Assembly (NCBI GenBank): GCA_002104895.1
Contig: MCFG01000265.1
Location: 32,501-96,028, forward strand
Length of the DNA: 63,528 nt
DNA from: Anaeromyces robustus
Taxonomy: Eukaryota > Neocallimastigomycota > Neocallimastigomycetes > Neocallimastigales > Neocallimastigaceae
Direction: 5' to 3'
In this document: piece after piece, positions 43,196 to 61,217 of the stretch
Position numbering within the stretch: position 1 is the stretch's first letter
Layout: each line of letters starts with the position of its first letter
Translations under genes and position numbers: made by a program
Notes under the pieces: model-generated
The model's database searches: none
What the model was told of the DNA's origin: nothing
What the model saw: the letters and a program-made list of their open reading frames with translations, nothing else

Positions 43196-45374
43196 AATAA
43201 AAATAATTACTCTTAAATTAATTATTATTTTTGTACATATTTAATTTTTACTGAATAAACAACAATCAATAATAATAATAATTAATAATAGCAATAATTA
43301 ATAACAATAATTAATAGCAATAATAATAAATAATTAATAATAATAATAATAATCATAATAATAATAATTAATAACAAAAATTAATAATAAATAATTAACA
43401 ATAATTATTATTAACAATTAATAATAGTAATAATAATAATTATAACAATAATTAATATTAATTGTTTTCAATAAATAAATAAATATAATATAAAAAAATT
43501 TTAATGATTAAACTAAAAAAAAAAAAAATCAATGATATTTACAGTTTCAAAAAGTAGTTATACGAAAGTACAAAAAAAAAAAAAGAAATAATAACATAAT
43601 AATAAATATATATATTTATATATTTATCTACGGATATCTTTAAAAAAAAAAAAATAGAAAAGTGAAAATGAAATTATAGTAACATATAAAAGAATGAGAT
43701 AAAGTAATACAAGAAATATCATATAAAAAAAGTAATGATCCCGATGAACCTATCAAATGATTTTGGGGATTTAAATATAAAAAACCTAAAAAAAAATTTT
43801 CATCTTTTCAAATTGTAATTTTAATTTATTTTTTTTTTTAAATATTATTTATTTACTTATTTATTTAATAAATATTATAAATTTAATTAATTATTAATTG
43901 TTTATTTATTTATTTATTATAAATATATTATTTTAAATATAAAATTAATTATAAAGTAATATAAAGTAAATGAATAAAATAGATAAATAATCTAAAATAA
44001 ATGAATGAAAAATAAAATTCATAAATTGTATTAAATTATTTAATATAAAAGCATTTCAATTTTAATATATTGTGATTTTTAAATATAATATAATTTTTTA
44101 AAAAAATAAATATATTAATGAATAATAAATATTAATATATGATATAATATAAATTTATTAATAGTTTAATTATTTATCTACTTATTTTTTTATATAATTA
44201 AATTTAATTTTTTTTTATTTTTTTTTTAATTTTTTTTTTTAATGTATCTTCTTTTGTAAAAATAAAGAAAAGGAAGAAACCTTTTTTTTTTTTGTTTTTT
44301 AGTATTTATTTGGTTATATAAATAGCTCGAAATTTTCTAGTTTTTATTTTTTTTTTAGTTTTTAGTTTTTAGTTTTATATAATACAAATATGTATTTTTT
44401 TTATATTTAAATTGTTATTTGATACTAAAAAATTAAATTAAATAAAGAAAAAAAAGTCAAGCATAATATAATTTTATATATTATATAAAAGTAAAAATAA
44501 AAAGGTTGAAACAAAAAAAAATGAAAAAAAAAAAGATGAAAAAAAAAAAATAAACCGAAATCAAATCTAATATTATTATCATTAATATTAATAATTTCTT
44601 ATATATACATATAATCTCTTTTTTTTCTCCTCTATAGAAATTATAATATATTCTTATTAAAGTGATTTTATATTATATAATTTATATGATTTATATAGTA
44701 TAATTAAAAATAAAAAAATTATTGATATATGATATTTGATTATTTAACAATCTCTATTACTATACATCATACATCATCAAGTCATCAAGTTCTGAATCTA
44801 TACATAAATATAGTATAGTATAATATTTTATTTTATTATTTTATATTTTAATATATTAGATTTTGTACGATGATAATTCAAAACAATTAATTAGCAATCA
44901 ATAACAATTAGTAGTACTATTAAATATCACAAAAATGTTTAATATTTAATATTATTATTATTGTTATTATTATTCTTATTATTATTATTATTATTCTTAT
45001 TATTATTATTATTATACTATATGTTTTAAATATTTATTAATTTATTTAAATTAATTTATTTAAATAAATTAATATATTATTTTTTTATTAATTTATTTAA
45101 ATTAATAAAAAAATATTAAATCTAAATTAAAAATTACGAATTTTTATGAAAAAATTGCAAATATATAAATATAAATTACGAATTTAAAAAAAAAATTATG
45201 AATAGTAAAAAAAAAAAAAAAAGTATACCAATAAAGATAAAGAAGTGAAAAAGAATAAAAAAAAAAATTTTTTTTTATTGAAATGTGTAATTAATAACTA
45301 AAAGAGATAGGAATAAAAATAATATAATATAAATTGAAATTGAAATACAAATATTTTAAAATATTAAATAATAC

Positions 45375-45435
<61 letters not shown>

Positions 45436-46076
45436 TTTTCAAGTGAATAATAGTATCATTTATATTAAGTATATATTATATATATTAAGTATTATATATA
45501 TATATAGACTTTTTTAATTTTTTTTATTTCCTTTTTTATCAGAAAATAAAAAATAAAAATAAAAATAAAAATAAAAAATAAAAATAAAATAAAATAAAAT
45601 ATTTTTGTCAAGTTCAGGTAAGATTTCTAATTTCAAATTTCATATTTATAATATATAAAAGATAAAAAAATACTACTTATAAATATTTTATTAAATTTGA
45701 AATTTAAATATAATTAATAAAAATGTCACATTCAATGTATAACTAATAAATAATTAACATTTTTGTTTTTTATATATTTAAATTTTAATAATATATATTA
45801 TATGTATTTTAACATGTGTTATTAATAATATATATATAAATTATGAATTTTGAAGAATTTAATAATTTATTTTATACATTTAATAATAGAAAAATATTTT
45901 TATTATTAAAGAGTTATATAGTCTTTTAAAACTTTTTATTATAGAAATATTTTTTTTTAAAAAAATTAAAAATTTTACCAAATATAATTTAAATTATTAA
46001 CAAGAAAATAAAGTTAAAAAAAAAAAAAAAATAAAAGGAAAAATATTATATATAGAATAAGAATAATATATTTAAA
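43196..46076. other. 2.9-kb intergenic region right of the SINE
   Basis: A/T-only DNA with imperfect TAA/AATTAATAA-type repeats (~43260-43460), ATT runs (~44950-45015) and an AAT run (~45380-45432). No gene recognised. Confidence 0.65.
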
Positions 46077-48818
46077 ATGTCAATAAGTAATGAAATTATA
46101 GATGAAAGAACAGCCTTATTAAAGGATGATATACAGGATAATAATAATTTTTATAATTCTATAGAAGGCCACATTTTATGTAGAGGCTATCAAAATAATA
46201 ATTCTAGTAAGAAAAAACTTATTAAGGTAGTATGTACTTCAAGTATTTTTTTTTTAATTGAATTTATTGGAGGTTTATTATCTGGATCTTTAGCATTATT
46301 AAGTGATAGTTTTCATTTATTATCAGGTAAATATATATATTATTTTATTATTATACTTATTATTATATTTAGTTTTATAATTTTTTATAACAATATAGAA
46401 AAATTCTTAATAGATACAATTGCTATATTAATAAAAAAATTAAATATATTAAATATAAATAATATAAATAATATAAATATTAAATTATTCAAATAACCAT
46501 TTTAAAATTATATTTAAAATTCATTTATTTTATAAAAATTGAAGAAGAAAAAATAAAATTAATAAAAAAAAAATTTATAATTATAATAATTTAAATGAAA
46601 AAAAAATTAAATAATAATAATTAATTATGATGAATATTTTTAATATTAATCATAATATATCATTTACAAAATAATTAATTTTTGTGTGTTTAATATTAAA
46701 TAAAAATAAATAAATAAATTAATTTAATTTTTGTGTGTTTAATATTAAATAAAAATAAATAAATAAATTAATTAAGTTATAAATACATAAAAAAATTAAT
46801 TTATAAGTAAATATTTGTATAAATAAATAAATAGATAAATAAATAGATAAATAAATAGATAAATAAATTAATAACTAAATAAATTAATAAATTAATTAGT
46901 AAAAGTCTCCATAATTTAAAAATATTTTTAATGAATATAATAATTTATTAACTAATATTATGTAATTTTTAACCAACCAAAAATAAATTTTTTTAGATGT
47001 TATTGGGTTCTTAATATCATTAATTGCTGTTATTGTATCTCAAAGAAAAGCTACAAAAAGTAAAGAATGATGCTTTTTATTATTATTATTTATATTTTAT
47101 TAATTAAATATAATTCAATTATTATTAATTATTATATATTATTATTATTATTATTATTGTAATTGAAAAAATTATTTTTATTTTAATTATTTCTTCTTTT
47201 TTTTTTTTTTTTAAAAAAAAAAAGAGTACTCTTTCGGTTATCATAGAGCTGAAATTATTGGAGCTTTACTTTCTTTAGCTTTTATTTGGATATTAACTAT
47301 AGGTTTAGTAATTGGTGCTATTGATCGTTTAAGAAATCCTGTTGAAATTAATGCAAAAGTTATGTTGATCACAGCTATTGCAGGTGTAATTATTAATATC
47401 ATTTTAGCTTTTACTTTAGAACATGGTTCTATGAGTAACCATAATCATAGCCATAATCATAGTCATATTTTTTCACATTCACATTCGCATTCAGATTCAC
47501 ATTCTCTCCCAGATTCAAAAGAATCACAATCAAATTCAAATTTAAATTCAAATTTATATTTAGATACACAATCACAATCACATACTCATATTCATTCCTA
47601 TGAATCAATTCAAAATAATAATCAAATTTCTATAACTTGTAACCAAGATTCAAAAGAAGATAATCATGATGATGATGATATATCTAATAATACCAATAGT
47701 ATTAATAATAATTTAATTGAAAATTATAAAAGGGTAAGATAAATGTTATTAAATATAATAAAATATATTATAATAAATTAAAAATAAAAAAAAATTGTTT
47801 TAATATTATTTATAATACTAATAAAATCATAAAATTAATAATTATTTTATATTTATAACAAAATAATTAATTAATTATAAACCTATTAATATATTACATT
47901 TCCTTAAAAAAAGGAAAATATAAATGTAAAAGCTGCAATTATTCATATTGTTGGTGATTTAATTTCATCAATTGGTGTTGTTATTGCTGCTATAATTATC
48001 TATTTTGATCCTACTAAAGTTTATATTGATCCAATATGTACTTTTATATTTTCAATTATTGTTGTTTTTACTACAGTTAATTTATTGAAACAAACTTTAT
48101 CTGTTATTATGGAATGTAAGTATATTTTATTTTATATATATATTTATATATATATGAAATATAATCTATAAAACTATAGATTTTTATAATTAATTTAATA
48201 TATTTATAAAACTAATTTTTTTTTATATATAATATATAATATATAATATATATATTTATTTAATTTACATATTTTTTTACAACTTTTTTTTTTTTTTTAA
48301 AAAAATTTTCTAAATACTATTCAAAAATAACAACAATAATAACAATAATTTTAATAATAAATAATATAAAAAAAAAAGCAACCCCTGAAAGTATTGATTC
48401 TGATGAAGTTATAAGAGATATTAAAGAAATTAAAGGTATTGTTGATATTCATGATTTACATATATGGAATATTACTATTAATAAACCAGCAATTGCAGCA
48501 CATATTAATGTTAAAAATGAAGGATTAAATATAGAAGAATATCAACGTATATTAAATAATGCACAATATATTCTTTGTAAAAAGTATGGTATTCATCATT
48601 CTACACTTCAAATTGAATATGTTGATGAAAATTCTATTTTCCTTAGTAGTAATAGTAGTAGTAGTAGTGATAGTGAAAGTAATTCTGAAGAAAATAATAA
48701 TGATGCCTCTCATTCTCCTCATCATGAAAATCAAGATATTTTAATTGATATTAAATCTTTATCAAATGATTATCATAATTATAGTGCTCTTCATTGTAAA
48801 TCTAAACTTTGTTGTTAG
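46077..48818 (+). CDS. CDF (cation diffusion facilitator) zinc transporter, ZRC1/ZnT1-like
   Basis: Exports Zn2+ from the cytosol, probably into a vacuole or other organelle, in exchange for protons. Exons: 46077-46326, 46997-47059, 47225-47733, 47914-48115, 48379-48818; 487 aa. The six-helix CDF core is visible: FLIEFIGGLLSGSLALLSDS, FGYHRAEIIGALLSLAFIWI, and others. The zinc sites are H80xxxD84 in helix 2, whose Asp codon is split by intron 1, and H285xxxD289 in helix 5; His/Asp at these sites favours zinc. The cytoplasmic loop between helices 4 and 5 is His/Ser-rich (NHNHSHNHSH, FSHSHSHSDSHS) and long. A C-terminal domain (GIVDIHDLHIWNI) is standard. The tail adds Ser/Asn-rich sequence ending HCKSKLCC*, with four Cys/His that may bind metal. 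Intron 1 (670 bp) is unusually long for this window. Confidence 0.93.
46675..46773. repeat. 49-bp tandem duplication in zinc-transporter intron 1
   Basis: The word TTTTTGTGTGTTTAATATTA and the AAAT-rich sequence after it occur twice with a 49-bp period (GTGTG at 46684 and 46733). Confidence 0.85.
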
Positions 48819-48903
48819 ATAGAATATATAATCTCCTATTATTCTTAATTTTTTTTTTTTTAAAAAAAAAATAAAAATAAATATATCCAAAAAAAACGAA
48901 TAA

Positions 48904-48945
<42 letters not shown>

Positions 48946-49314
48946 AAGAAAGAAAGAAAGAAAAAGAAAGAAAAAATATAGAAAGAAAGCCATCCTATTT
49001 TAATAATAATAATAAATAATAAATAATAGTAATAATTAATACTAATAATTAATAATATAATTAAAAATTAATCATAATGATAAAAATAATAAAAAGAACA
49101 ATTATAATTATAATTCCTTAAATTAAATTCATTTTTATACACATATATAGTTCACTTTAATATAAAATTATTAATAAAGTAATATAAAAAGTATATATAT
49201 GTAGACTTTTTATATTACTTTTTTTACTTTTCTCTTTCTTTATATATATATATATAAAGATAAAGAAAAACAAAATATAATATTATTTAATCTCTTTTAT
49301 AATGCATATTCTAA

Positions 49315-49352
<38 letters not shown>

Positions 49353-49879
49353 AAATTTATTAAATTTTTTCAATTATCAATTAGTATAGTATTTAATATT
49401 TAAGTAAAAAAAAAAAAAATTTATTGATACACAAGTTTTTATTTATATAATTAATAAAACAAGATTTTAAAATTAACTATTTAATAATAATAATAATAAT
49501 AAAATAAAAAAAAAATATAATAAAATACAATAAAATGTTTAATATTCCATAATAATTAAATATATATAAGTTTTGTTTAATTTTATTCATTTCTTTTAGT
49601 TTTTTTTATAGATATATATAGTGTAAATATTAAAACTAATAAATTGTTTTTGAATAATAGTATAATGTTGAATGAAATGTTTTTTTTTTTTTTTTTTTTT
49701 TTGACATGAATACATACAAAAAAAAAAAAAAAAAAAAAAAGTAAATAATTATTTAATAATACAAGTATATAATGAATGATTAAATATTATAAATAGTCTA
49801 GTTTGTTTTTTAATATGTTTATTATTATTATTATTATTATAATATATATAATAAGATTCTAGCGGCATAATTATAACAA

Positions 49880-49910
<31 letters not shown>

Positions 49911-49962
49911 AAGAAATAATAATAATAAATAATATTGTTATTATTATAAAAAAATATAATAT
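48819..49962. other. Intergenic region between convergent genes
   Basis: 1.1 kb of long A tracts (A34 near 48910), a GAAA run (~48943-48965), T and A homopolymers and ATT/AAT runs. No exon. Confidence 0.7.
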
Positions 49963-53988
<4,026 letters not shown>

Positions 53989-54032
53989 TTTCTATATTTT
54001 TTTCTTTTTCTTTCTCTCTTTTTTCTTTTTTT

Positions 54033-54065
<33 letters not shown>

Positions 54066-54434
54066 CCCTTTCTCTACCTTTTGTTTTTATAATTTTTTTT
54101 TCTTATTTTCTTCTTAATTCGATTTTTCCTTCCCAAATTTTTTCTTTTTCTTCCTCTTATTTTTATTTTATCTTCGTCTTTTATAATTTAAATATTCTTT
54201 TTTAAAAAATTCTATTTAAATAATAATTAATTATAAAAAATTTTATATAACCTATTTTTAATTTTAATTTTGAATATTAATGTTTTTAATATTATTTCTT
54301 TCTTAATGATCTTAAAGCAATTTTTTTTTTATCATTTTTTTTTAATTTTTTCAAATCTATTTATAATAAAAATAGTAACAAATCAGTATATATATATAAT
54401 ATATATATATTAGTTTTTATTTTATATTTTATCT

Positions 54435-54477
<43 letters not shown>

Positions 54478-55542
54478 CGATTTATTTTTTGTATAATAAA
54501 ATGAACAATAATAATTAAAGTTTTAAAGCTTGAAAAAAATAAAGTTTTATTTTAATCAATAATTTTTGTTGTAAATATATATATTTATATATTATATTCC
54601 TATTATATATTTCAATAGGTATTTTTCATTAAAAAATAGAATGAAAAATTATAATATATATAATAAAAAGAATATTATATAAAAAAAATCAAAATAATAA
54701 TAATTATTTTAATAATAAATAACAATAATAATAATAATTATTATAATAATAAATAACAATAATAATAATAATAATTATTATAATGAATAATAATAATAAT
54801 AATAATAATAAAATAGATATATAAGAAGATTTCCAATTAAAACTCAGTTGAGGAATTATATAATGAAATAATATATATATATATAAAAATTTACCATAAA
54901 TTTAAATAATTTAAATTTTCTTTTTTTCTTTCTTTCTCTCTTGCTTTATTAATCTAATTGAATATTGTATTAAAAGCTATTCTCAATTTTACAATTAAAT
55001 CCAATATAATTCATAAGATAATAAGAAATATCAATTTTATACATATTGGGAAAAAAGAAATAAAGATTGTATAATTATATGTCTATTATAAATTTCATAT
55101 AATTATTATTAATAAATATATGAAATTATTTTTTAAATTGTATTATATGAATTTATTATGTTATAGTAAATGAAACTTTTTTACTTCTTCTATTTTTCAT
55201 TTAGTAATACTTGATGAGAATGTCTTTTATTTATGAAAATAATAAATATAATAATATATAATTTAAATGATGTATATGTTGTAGTCGTATATATCTTTAT
55301 ATAACAGAGTTTACAAGAATTATTTATTATATTTATTATATTATTTATTATATTATATTAAAGTTATCATAAAAACTTTATATTATTCAAAAAGAAAATT
55401 ACTTGTAATTTCTATATTATATATATAGAAATTATTGTACTACATTTTAAGTAATTTCAAATATTTAAAATTAAAGTTTTAAGATCTAATAATAATATAT
55501 ATTTAAATATTAATTATAACAAATAATAATAATTATAATAAT

Positions 55543-55590
<48 letters not shown>

Positions 55591-56547
55591 TAATAAATAA
55601 TAATAATAAATAATGGTATTAATATTAATAATAAATTATTATTTATTCCAATAAATATTACTTTTTAATAAATACATATTAACATATAATAATATAAATA
55701 ATAAAACATCATAATAGGTAATACAAATGAAAACTTTGGTCATAATGTAATAAGATATAATAATAATAATAATAATAATTAGTTACTTTAAGAATTATAA
55801 TTTTATTGTATTATTATTGTTTATAATATGTATATATAGATTATTGTGATTATAATATAAAAAATATCATTATTAAATACAAATATATATATATATCTAT
55901 AAATATTTATAATTTTTTAATATTTAAAACTTGATGTTATTTTGTATTTTATTATATTTTATTATATTTTATTATATTTTATTTTATTTAATTTTATTTT
56001 ATTTTATTTAATTTAATTATTTTCTTTAAAAAAATATAAGAGTTTTTGATCAAAAAATCTTGTATTTTTTATTATATTATATAAGAAAAAAAGTATAAAA
56101 AATAATATATATATTAATAAATTATATATATATTATAATAAATAATTATAATTTATAGGAATAAAAAAATTAAAAAGAAAAAAAAAAGTAAAAAAAGTAA
56201 TAATTTATAAATATTATATATATATTTATAAATTATTATTATATATATTATTGTTTTTTTTTTTTTTTCTTTCTTTAATTTTTTAAATTATTGTAATAGA
56301 TAAATAAATAAATGGTACAATTATTTCTCTTTTCTCTTTTATTTATTTTTTTTTTTTTTTAAAAAAAAATAAATGAAATAATTATGATAATATAGTAAAT
56401 GATTATATGTATTGATATATTTTATATATATATATATATAAAATATACACATATCTATAACTTATTTTGTATTAATTTATTTGAAAATATTTAAGTATAA
56501 AAAAAGGTAAATTATATATAAAAAAAAACTGGTATGATTTTGATATT
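53989..56547. other. 2.6-kb intergenic region
   Basis: A pyrimidine-rich stretch with long T tracts just upstream of the axonemal-like gene (53989-54180), a T50-class tract near 54427-54477, AAT runs (~55540-55590), TTTTA runs near 55950, and a short palindrome at ~55406-55433. No exon recognised. Confidence 0.65.
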
Positions 56548-57489
56548 TTATGATGATGGTTTATTAATTAATTTATCGATATGTAATTGTCTTTGTTCAT
56601 CTATTAAAAATATATATATTATTATATTATATAATTAAAAGGTTTTTTTTTTTTTTTTTTAATAGTTATATATATATTATAAACGGTAAAATATTTATAT
56701 TAAATTAAGATATTAAAAAATAAAAATGGTTGTTAATAATAATAATAATAATATATATTTTTAATTTTAAATTTATTTATGCTTCTTATTTTAATTATTT
56801 TATTAACATGATATTTTATTTTATATTTTTTACCTGACTGCCATATAGAAACACCAAAACTACTACTTAAAGTATTAAATACTACATGTTGACGTACCCA
56901 TTTACGAGCTTTTTTTGTTTTATCAAATGATACTTTATTTCTTGCTGCTATTAATGATTCATTTTTTATTGAAGATATAGGACCATCTAATAAACGAAAA
57001 TAAAAAAGTAATAATAATAATAAAAAAGTAATTAATATAACATAACATAATAGAATATATATTATATTAGTATACCAAAAAAAAAAAAAATCCTTTATTT
57101 TATAATATCTTTTAACTGTATTTTTTGTAAATAAAGCTTATAAAAATTTTATATTAAATAACTACCTAGACTATTTTTAGCGTGTTATATTAATTACAAA
57201 ATATATATATATTTTTGATATAATATATATATAATTCATTTAATAATATAATGGTTATCAGAATTATATAAATATATATGTATATATAAAATTCATTTAA
57301 TAATATAATGGTTATCAGAATTATATATATATATATGTATATATAAAATTCATTTAATAATATAATGGTTATCAAAATTATATAAATATATATATATATA
57401 TAAAATTCATTTAATAATATAATGGTTATCAGAATTATATAAATATATATGTATATATAAAATTCATTTAATAATATAATGGAATGGTT

Positions 57490-57522
<33 letters not shown>

Positions 57523-58155
57523 TAATTATGAAAAGGTTTATATAGTTAGAATTATATATAATATTCATTTAAATGTAAATAATAAAAAATATTTATTAAA
57601 GTTGTTTTATTATCATTAATATATTAAAATATTAAATAAAAATATTATTATATATATATTAATAATAAAACTCATTATATTATATATAGATATGATATAC
57701 AAAAAAAAAAAAAAAAAAAAACAAATTTCAAATTATATAATTTTAAAATTTTATAAAAAAAAAAAAAAAAAAAAAGGGAGTTATATAAATGTAAAGAAAT
57801 TTTTTAAACATTTTACTTTCTCTTTTTTCTTCTTTTTTTAGGTGGTTTTAGTTCTTCTGTATTATTATTATTACTGTTATTATTATCTTTATTTCCGTCA
57901 CCTTGTGTTTTATTTTCACCTTCAGGAAGAGAATCCTTTTGTTCTTTTTTAATATCTGCTATTGTTGAAGGTTTTGTATTATTATCAGTGGAATTTATTG
58001 TAGTTTCTTTATTATTATTTATTGAAGTTATTTTATCTTTACTATTTTCTACCGTTATATTATTCTTTTTTCATAATTTTATGAATAATATTAATAATGA
58101 TAATAATAATATTAATAATGATAATAATAATATTAATAATGATAATAATAATAAT

Positions 58156-58212
<57 letters not shown>

Positions 58213-58426
58213 TAGAACAATAATTATTATTAATGATTATTAATAATTTTTATTTAAGAAATTTCCATTAATATATGCATTTAACATTTTATTATAAAAT
58301 TTATATATATATATTATATTATATTATATATTTTTATAATATTCATATAATTATTATTATAAATACATTTTTCTCAGCTTCATTATCATTATCATTTATT
58401 TTTACTTGTTGAGGGTCTGCCGACAT
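56548..58426 (-). CDS. Small basic, probably nuclear protein with a 5-nt micro-exon
   Basis: Exons in coding order: 58426-58367, 58064-57817, 57170-57166, 56986-56834, 56600-56548; 172 aa. The N-terminal half is low complexity (Asn, Lys, Glu). Then comes a bipartite-like nuclear localisation signal, PPKKRRKKR, and a better-conserved C-terminal domain: NLDGPISSIKNESLIAARNK, KKARKWVRQHVVFNTLSSSF, GVSIWQSDEQRQ. The layout Lys/Arg tract, then W...TLSS..VSIW..DE.R, recalls the short INO80-complex subunit Ies4, but that is only a weak resemblance. The 5-nt exon TCTAG sits between AATAG and GTAGTT and is the only way I found to join the two conserved halves in frame; without it the protein would end shortly after PPKKRRKKRK. 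Intron 3 contains a 57-bp minisatellite. Confidence 0.6.
57235..57525. repeat. 57-bp minisatellite, 5 copies, in an intron
   Basis: Units starting TTCATTTAATAATATAATGG recur at 57235, 57292, 57349, 57406 and 57463, an exact 57-bp period. Copies differ by G/A at TTATCAGAA/TTATCAAAA and by AT-repeat details; the last has a 5-bp insertion. It lies in the intron between the 5-nt exon (57166-57170) and exon 57817-58064. Confidence 0.93.
58081..58211. repeat. AAT/GAT-type trinucleotide repeat in intron 1
   Basis: Blocks of ATTAATAATGATAATAATA repeat about four times, followed by a pure AAT run, next to the acceptor at 58066-58065 of the small nuclear protein gene. On the plus strand it makes an artificial Asn-rich frame. 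Confidence 0.9.
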
Positions 58427-60153
58427 ATTATATATATATAATATTATTTATAATTATTTAAATATATGAAATAACTATTATATTATTTAAAAAATATACA
58501 TATATATTATTTATTAGTTTCATATTTAAAGTAATGTTTATAATTAATTATTCATCTATAGAATATTATATTTACATATGAATAAATTTACAATTTATTA
58601 ATTATGAATTATAAATATATATATATATAATTATATTTATAATTGTTATTATTATAATTATTATTAGTATATTTTTTATAATTAAAATTGAATTATTATT
58701 TATAATTTATAAATGTAATTTTCCTCTTTTTTTTTTAAAAAAAAAATAGGTATAATTATAATAAAAAATAAATCTTTTTATTTTTTATGTATTATTTTTA
58801 AAAATAAAAAAAAAAAAGTAAATAAATAAAAAAATATTTTATTGTATTTTTTTTTTTTTTTTTATATTTTATTTTATTTTATTTTATTATATAATAAATA
58901 TAAATATTTATTCTTTTTTTTTTTTTTTTTTTTTCATAAATAAACAAAATAACAAATAATTTTTTATTATTATTAATCATCATTAATTTTTTATTATTAT
59001 TATTATTATTATTATTTTTTAATAATTAAAATAATTAAAATAATAAATAATAAATAATAATAAATAATAATTTTTTTTTATCTTTTTATTTATTCATTTA
59101 TTTATTTATCTATTTATTTATTTATTCATTAATTCATTTATTCATTTATTTATTCATTTATAATTTTTTTTTCCTTCTAAAAATTTAAGTTTTCCCTTTT
59201 AAATGTGTTTCTCTTTTGATTTTAATTTTTTTTTATTTTAATTTTTTTATTTTTTACTTCATTTTAACATTTTATTTTATTTTATTAATAATTAAGATTT
59301 TTGATTTTTTATTAATTTTAATTCTTTTTTTTTTTTAATATATTTTAATATATTAAAATAAATAGATTAAAATATTAAAATAAAAATTTTTATATAAATG
59401 AAAATGAAAAAAAATAAAAAAAAAATTTACAAAAAAAATTAAAGAATTTCTAACACCAAAAAAAAAAAAATTTTTTTTTTGTTATAAAAAATAAAGATAT
59501 AAAAATATAAATATAGTTAAATTAATTTTTTTTTTATATATTAAACTAAAAGAATTAAATGTTGTTGTATATAATTATTTTATTTATTTGAAAAAAATCC
59601 ATAAATAAAAAAAATGAAGATAATAAATAAATAAATAAATAAATAATAAAAGTTATATAACAAATAATAATAAAGAATAAATAATAAATGAAAATTATGT
59701 ATAAAGATAAAATTATTAAATTAGAATAGAATATATAATATAACAACAAACAAACAAAAAAAAAAAAAATAAAAGATGTATCATTATCATATAAAATTTA
59801 ATAAAAATAATTGATACAATAAAATAAAAAAAATATTTTATAAATTTAATATACAATTAATATACAATTAATATACAATTAATACATTTAATACAATAAA
59901 TTACAATAATAAAAATTATAATGTATACATTAACATTCAATTCTAATCCTATTTTTATAATCCATAGATTTATATGAATATGAGAATATTAAAAGAAAAA
60001 AAGAAAATACAATAAAATTAAAAATAGAGAGGTGATGACACAAGTTTAGCAAAAAATTAATTTAACTATTTTTTTTTTTTTTTTTTTTTTGTTAATATAT
60101 AATTATATATTTTAATTATTATTAATTATTATTTCTTTTGTTCTCTTTTCCTT

Positions 60154-60195
<42 letters not shown>

Positions 60196-61217
60196 AATTT
60201 ATTTATTATAATTATTAATACTATTATACTATTTGAACTTTATAATCTATATAAATATATAAATATATATTATATATATATTTTAATCTTTTTTTTTTTT
60301 TTTAATTTTTTTTTTTTATTTCTTATTTTTATTATATTATTTTTATTTTTATTTTTTCATCTTTTTCTTTTTTTTTTCTTTTTTATATTATATTATATAT
60401 ATATATTTAAAAAAAAAAAAAATAAATAAAAGAAAAAAAAAAAAAGAATAAAAGGAATAAAAAAACAATATTATAATAAAAAGAATGAAAAATTAAAAAA
60501 AAAAAAAAAAAAAAAAAATTTTATATTTAATAAATCAATTAAAATATATATATAAAAAATAAAATAAAGAAAAAAAAATTTTTTTTTGTATATTATAATA
60601 TTTTAAATGATGTGTAAAGGAAAAGATAAAAAAAGAAAAAAAGAAAAAAGAAAAAAAAGAAAAAAAAAAAGTAATATATAAACCCTTTTATTATTCCTAA
60701 ATATTAATTATTAAATAATACATTTATATATAAAATAAAACAAAATTCTATATGTATTCATTTCATTTCTTTACTTTTCCCTTGATTATTATAATAATAA
60801 AAATGATAAAATAAATATAATATATATATATATAAACATAAACATAATAATAACTAATTAAAAATATTTATTAAATAATAAAATAATATTAAACTAAAAT
60901 CATTTTTATTAATAAAATTAGAAAAAAATTATTTATAATAAAAAAAAATTAAACTAAACTAAAATAAAAATAAAAATAAAAATAAAAATAAAATTAATAA
61001 AAATAACAATAATAACAATAATATATATTGAATTAAAAAATAAAAAATATTTTATATTATTATTATTTTTATTATTTTTATTATTTTTATTATTCTTTTT
61101 ATTATTATTATTATTTTTATTTTATATCTATAAGTATAGTAGGTAGAGTTTTATATATTTTAATATTTATAATTTATATATATATGCTTATTTAATATAA
61201 TATTAAAAATACATTAT
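58427..61217. other. 2.8-kb intergenic region
   Basis: A/T homopolymers and TTTA/ATTT or ATTC runs (~59085-59160), T28-T32 tracts (~60068-60190), and a TTATTTTTA-type repeat at ~61058-61115. No coding exon or RNA gene recognised. Confidence 0.65.
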
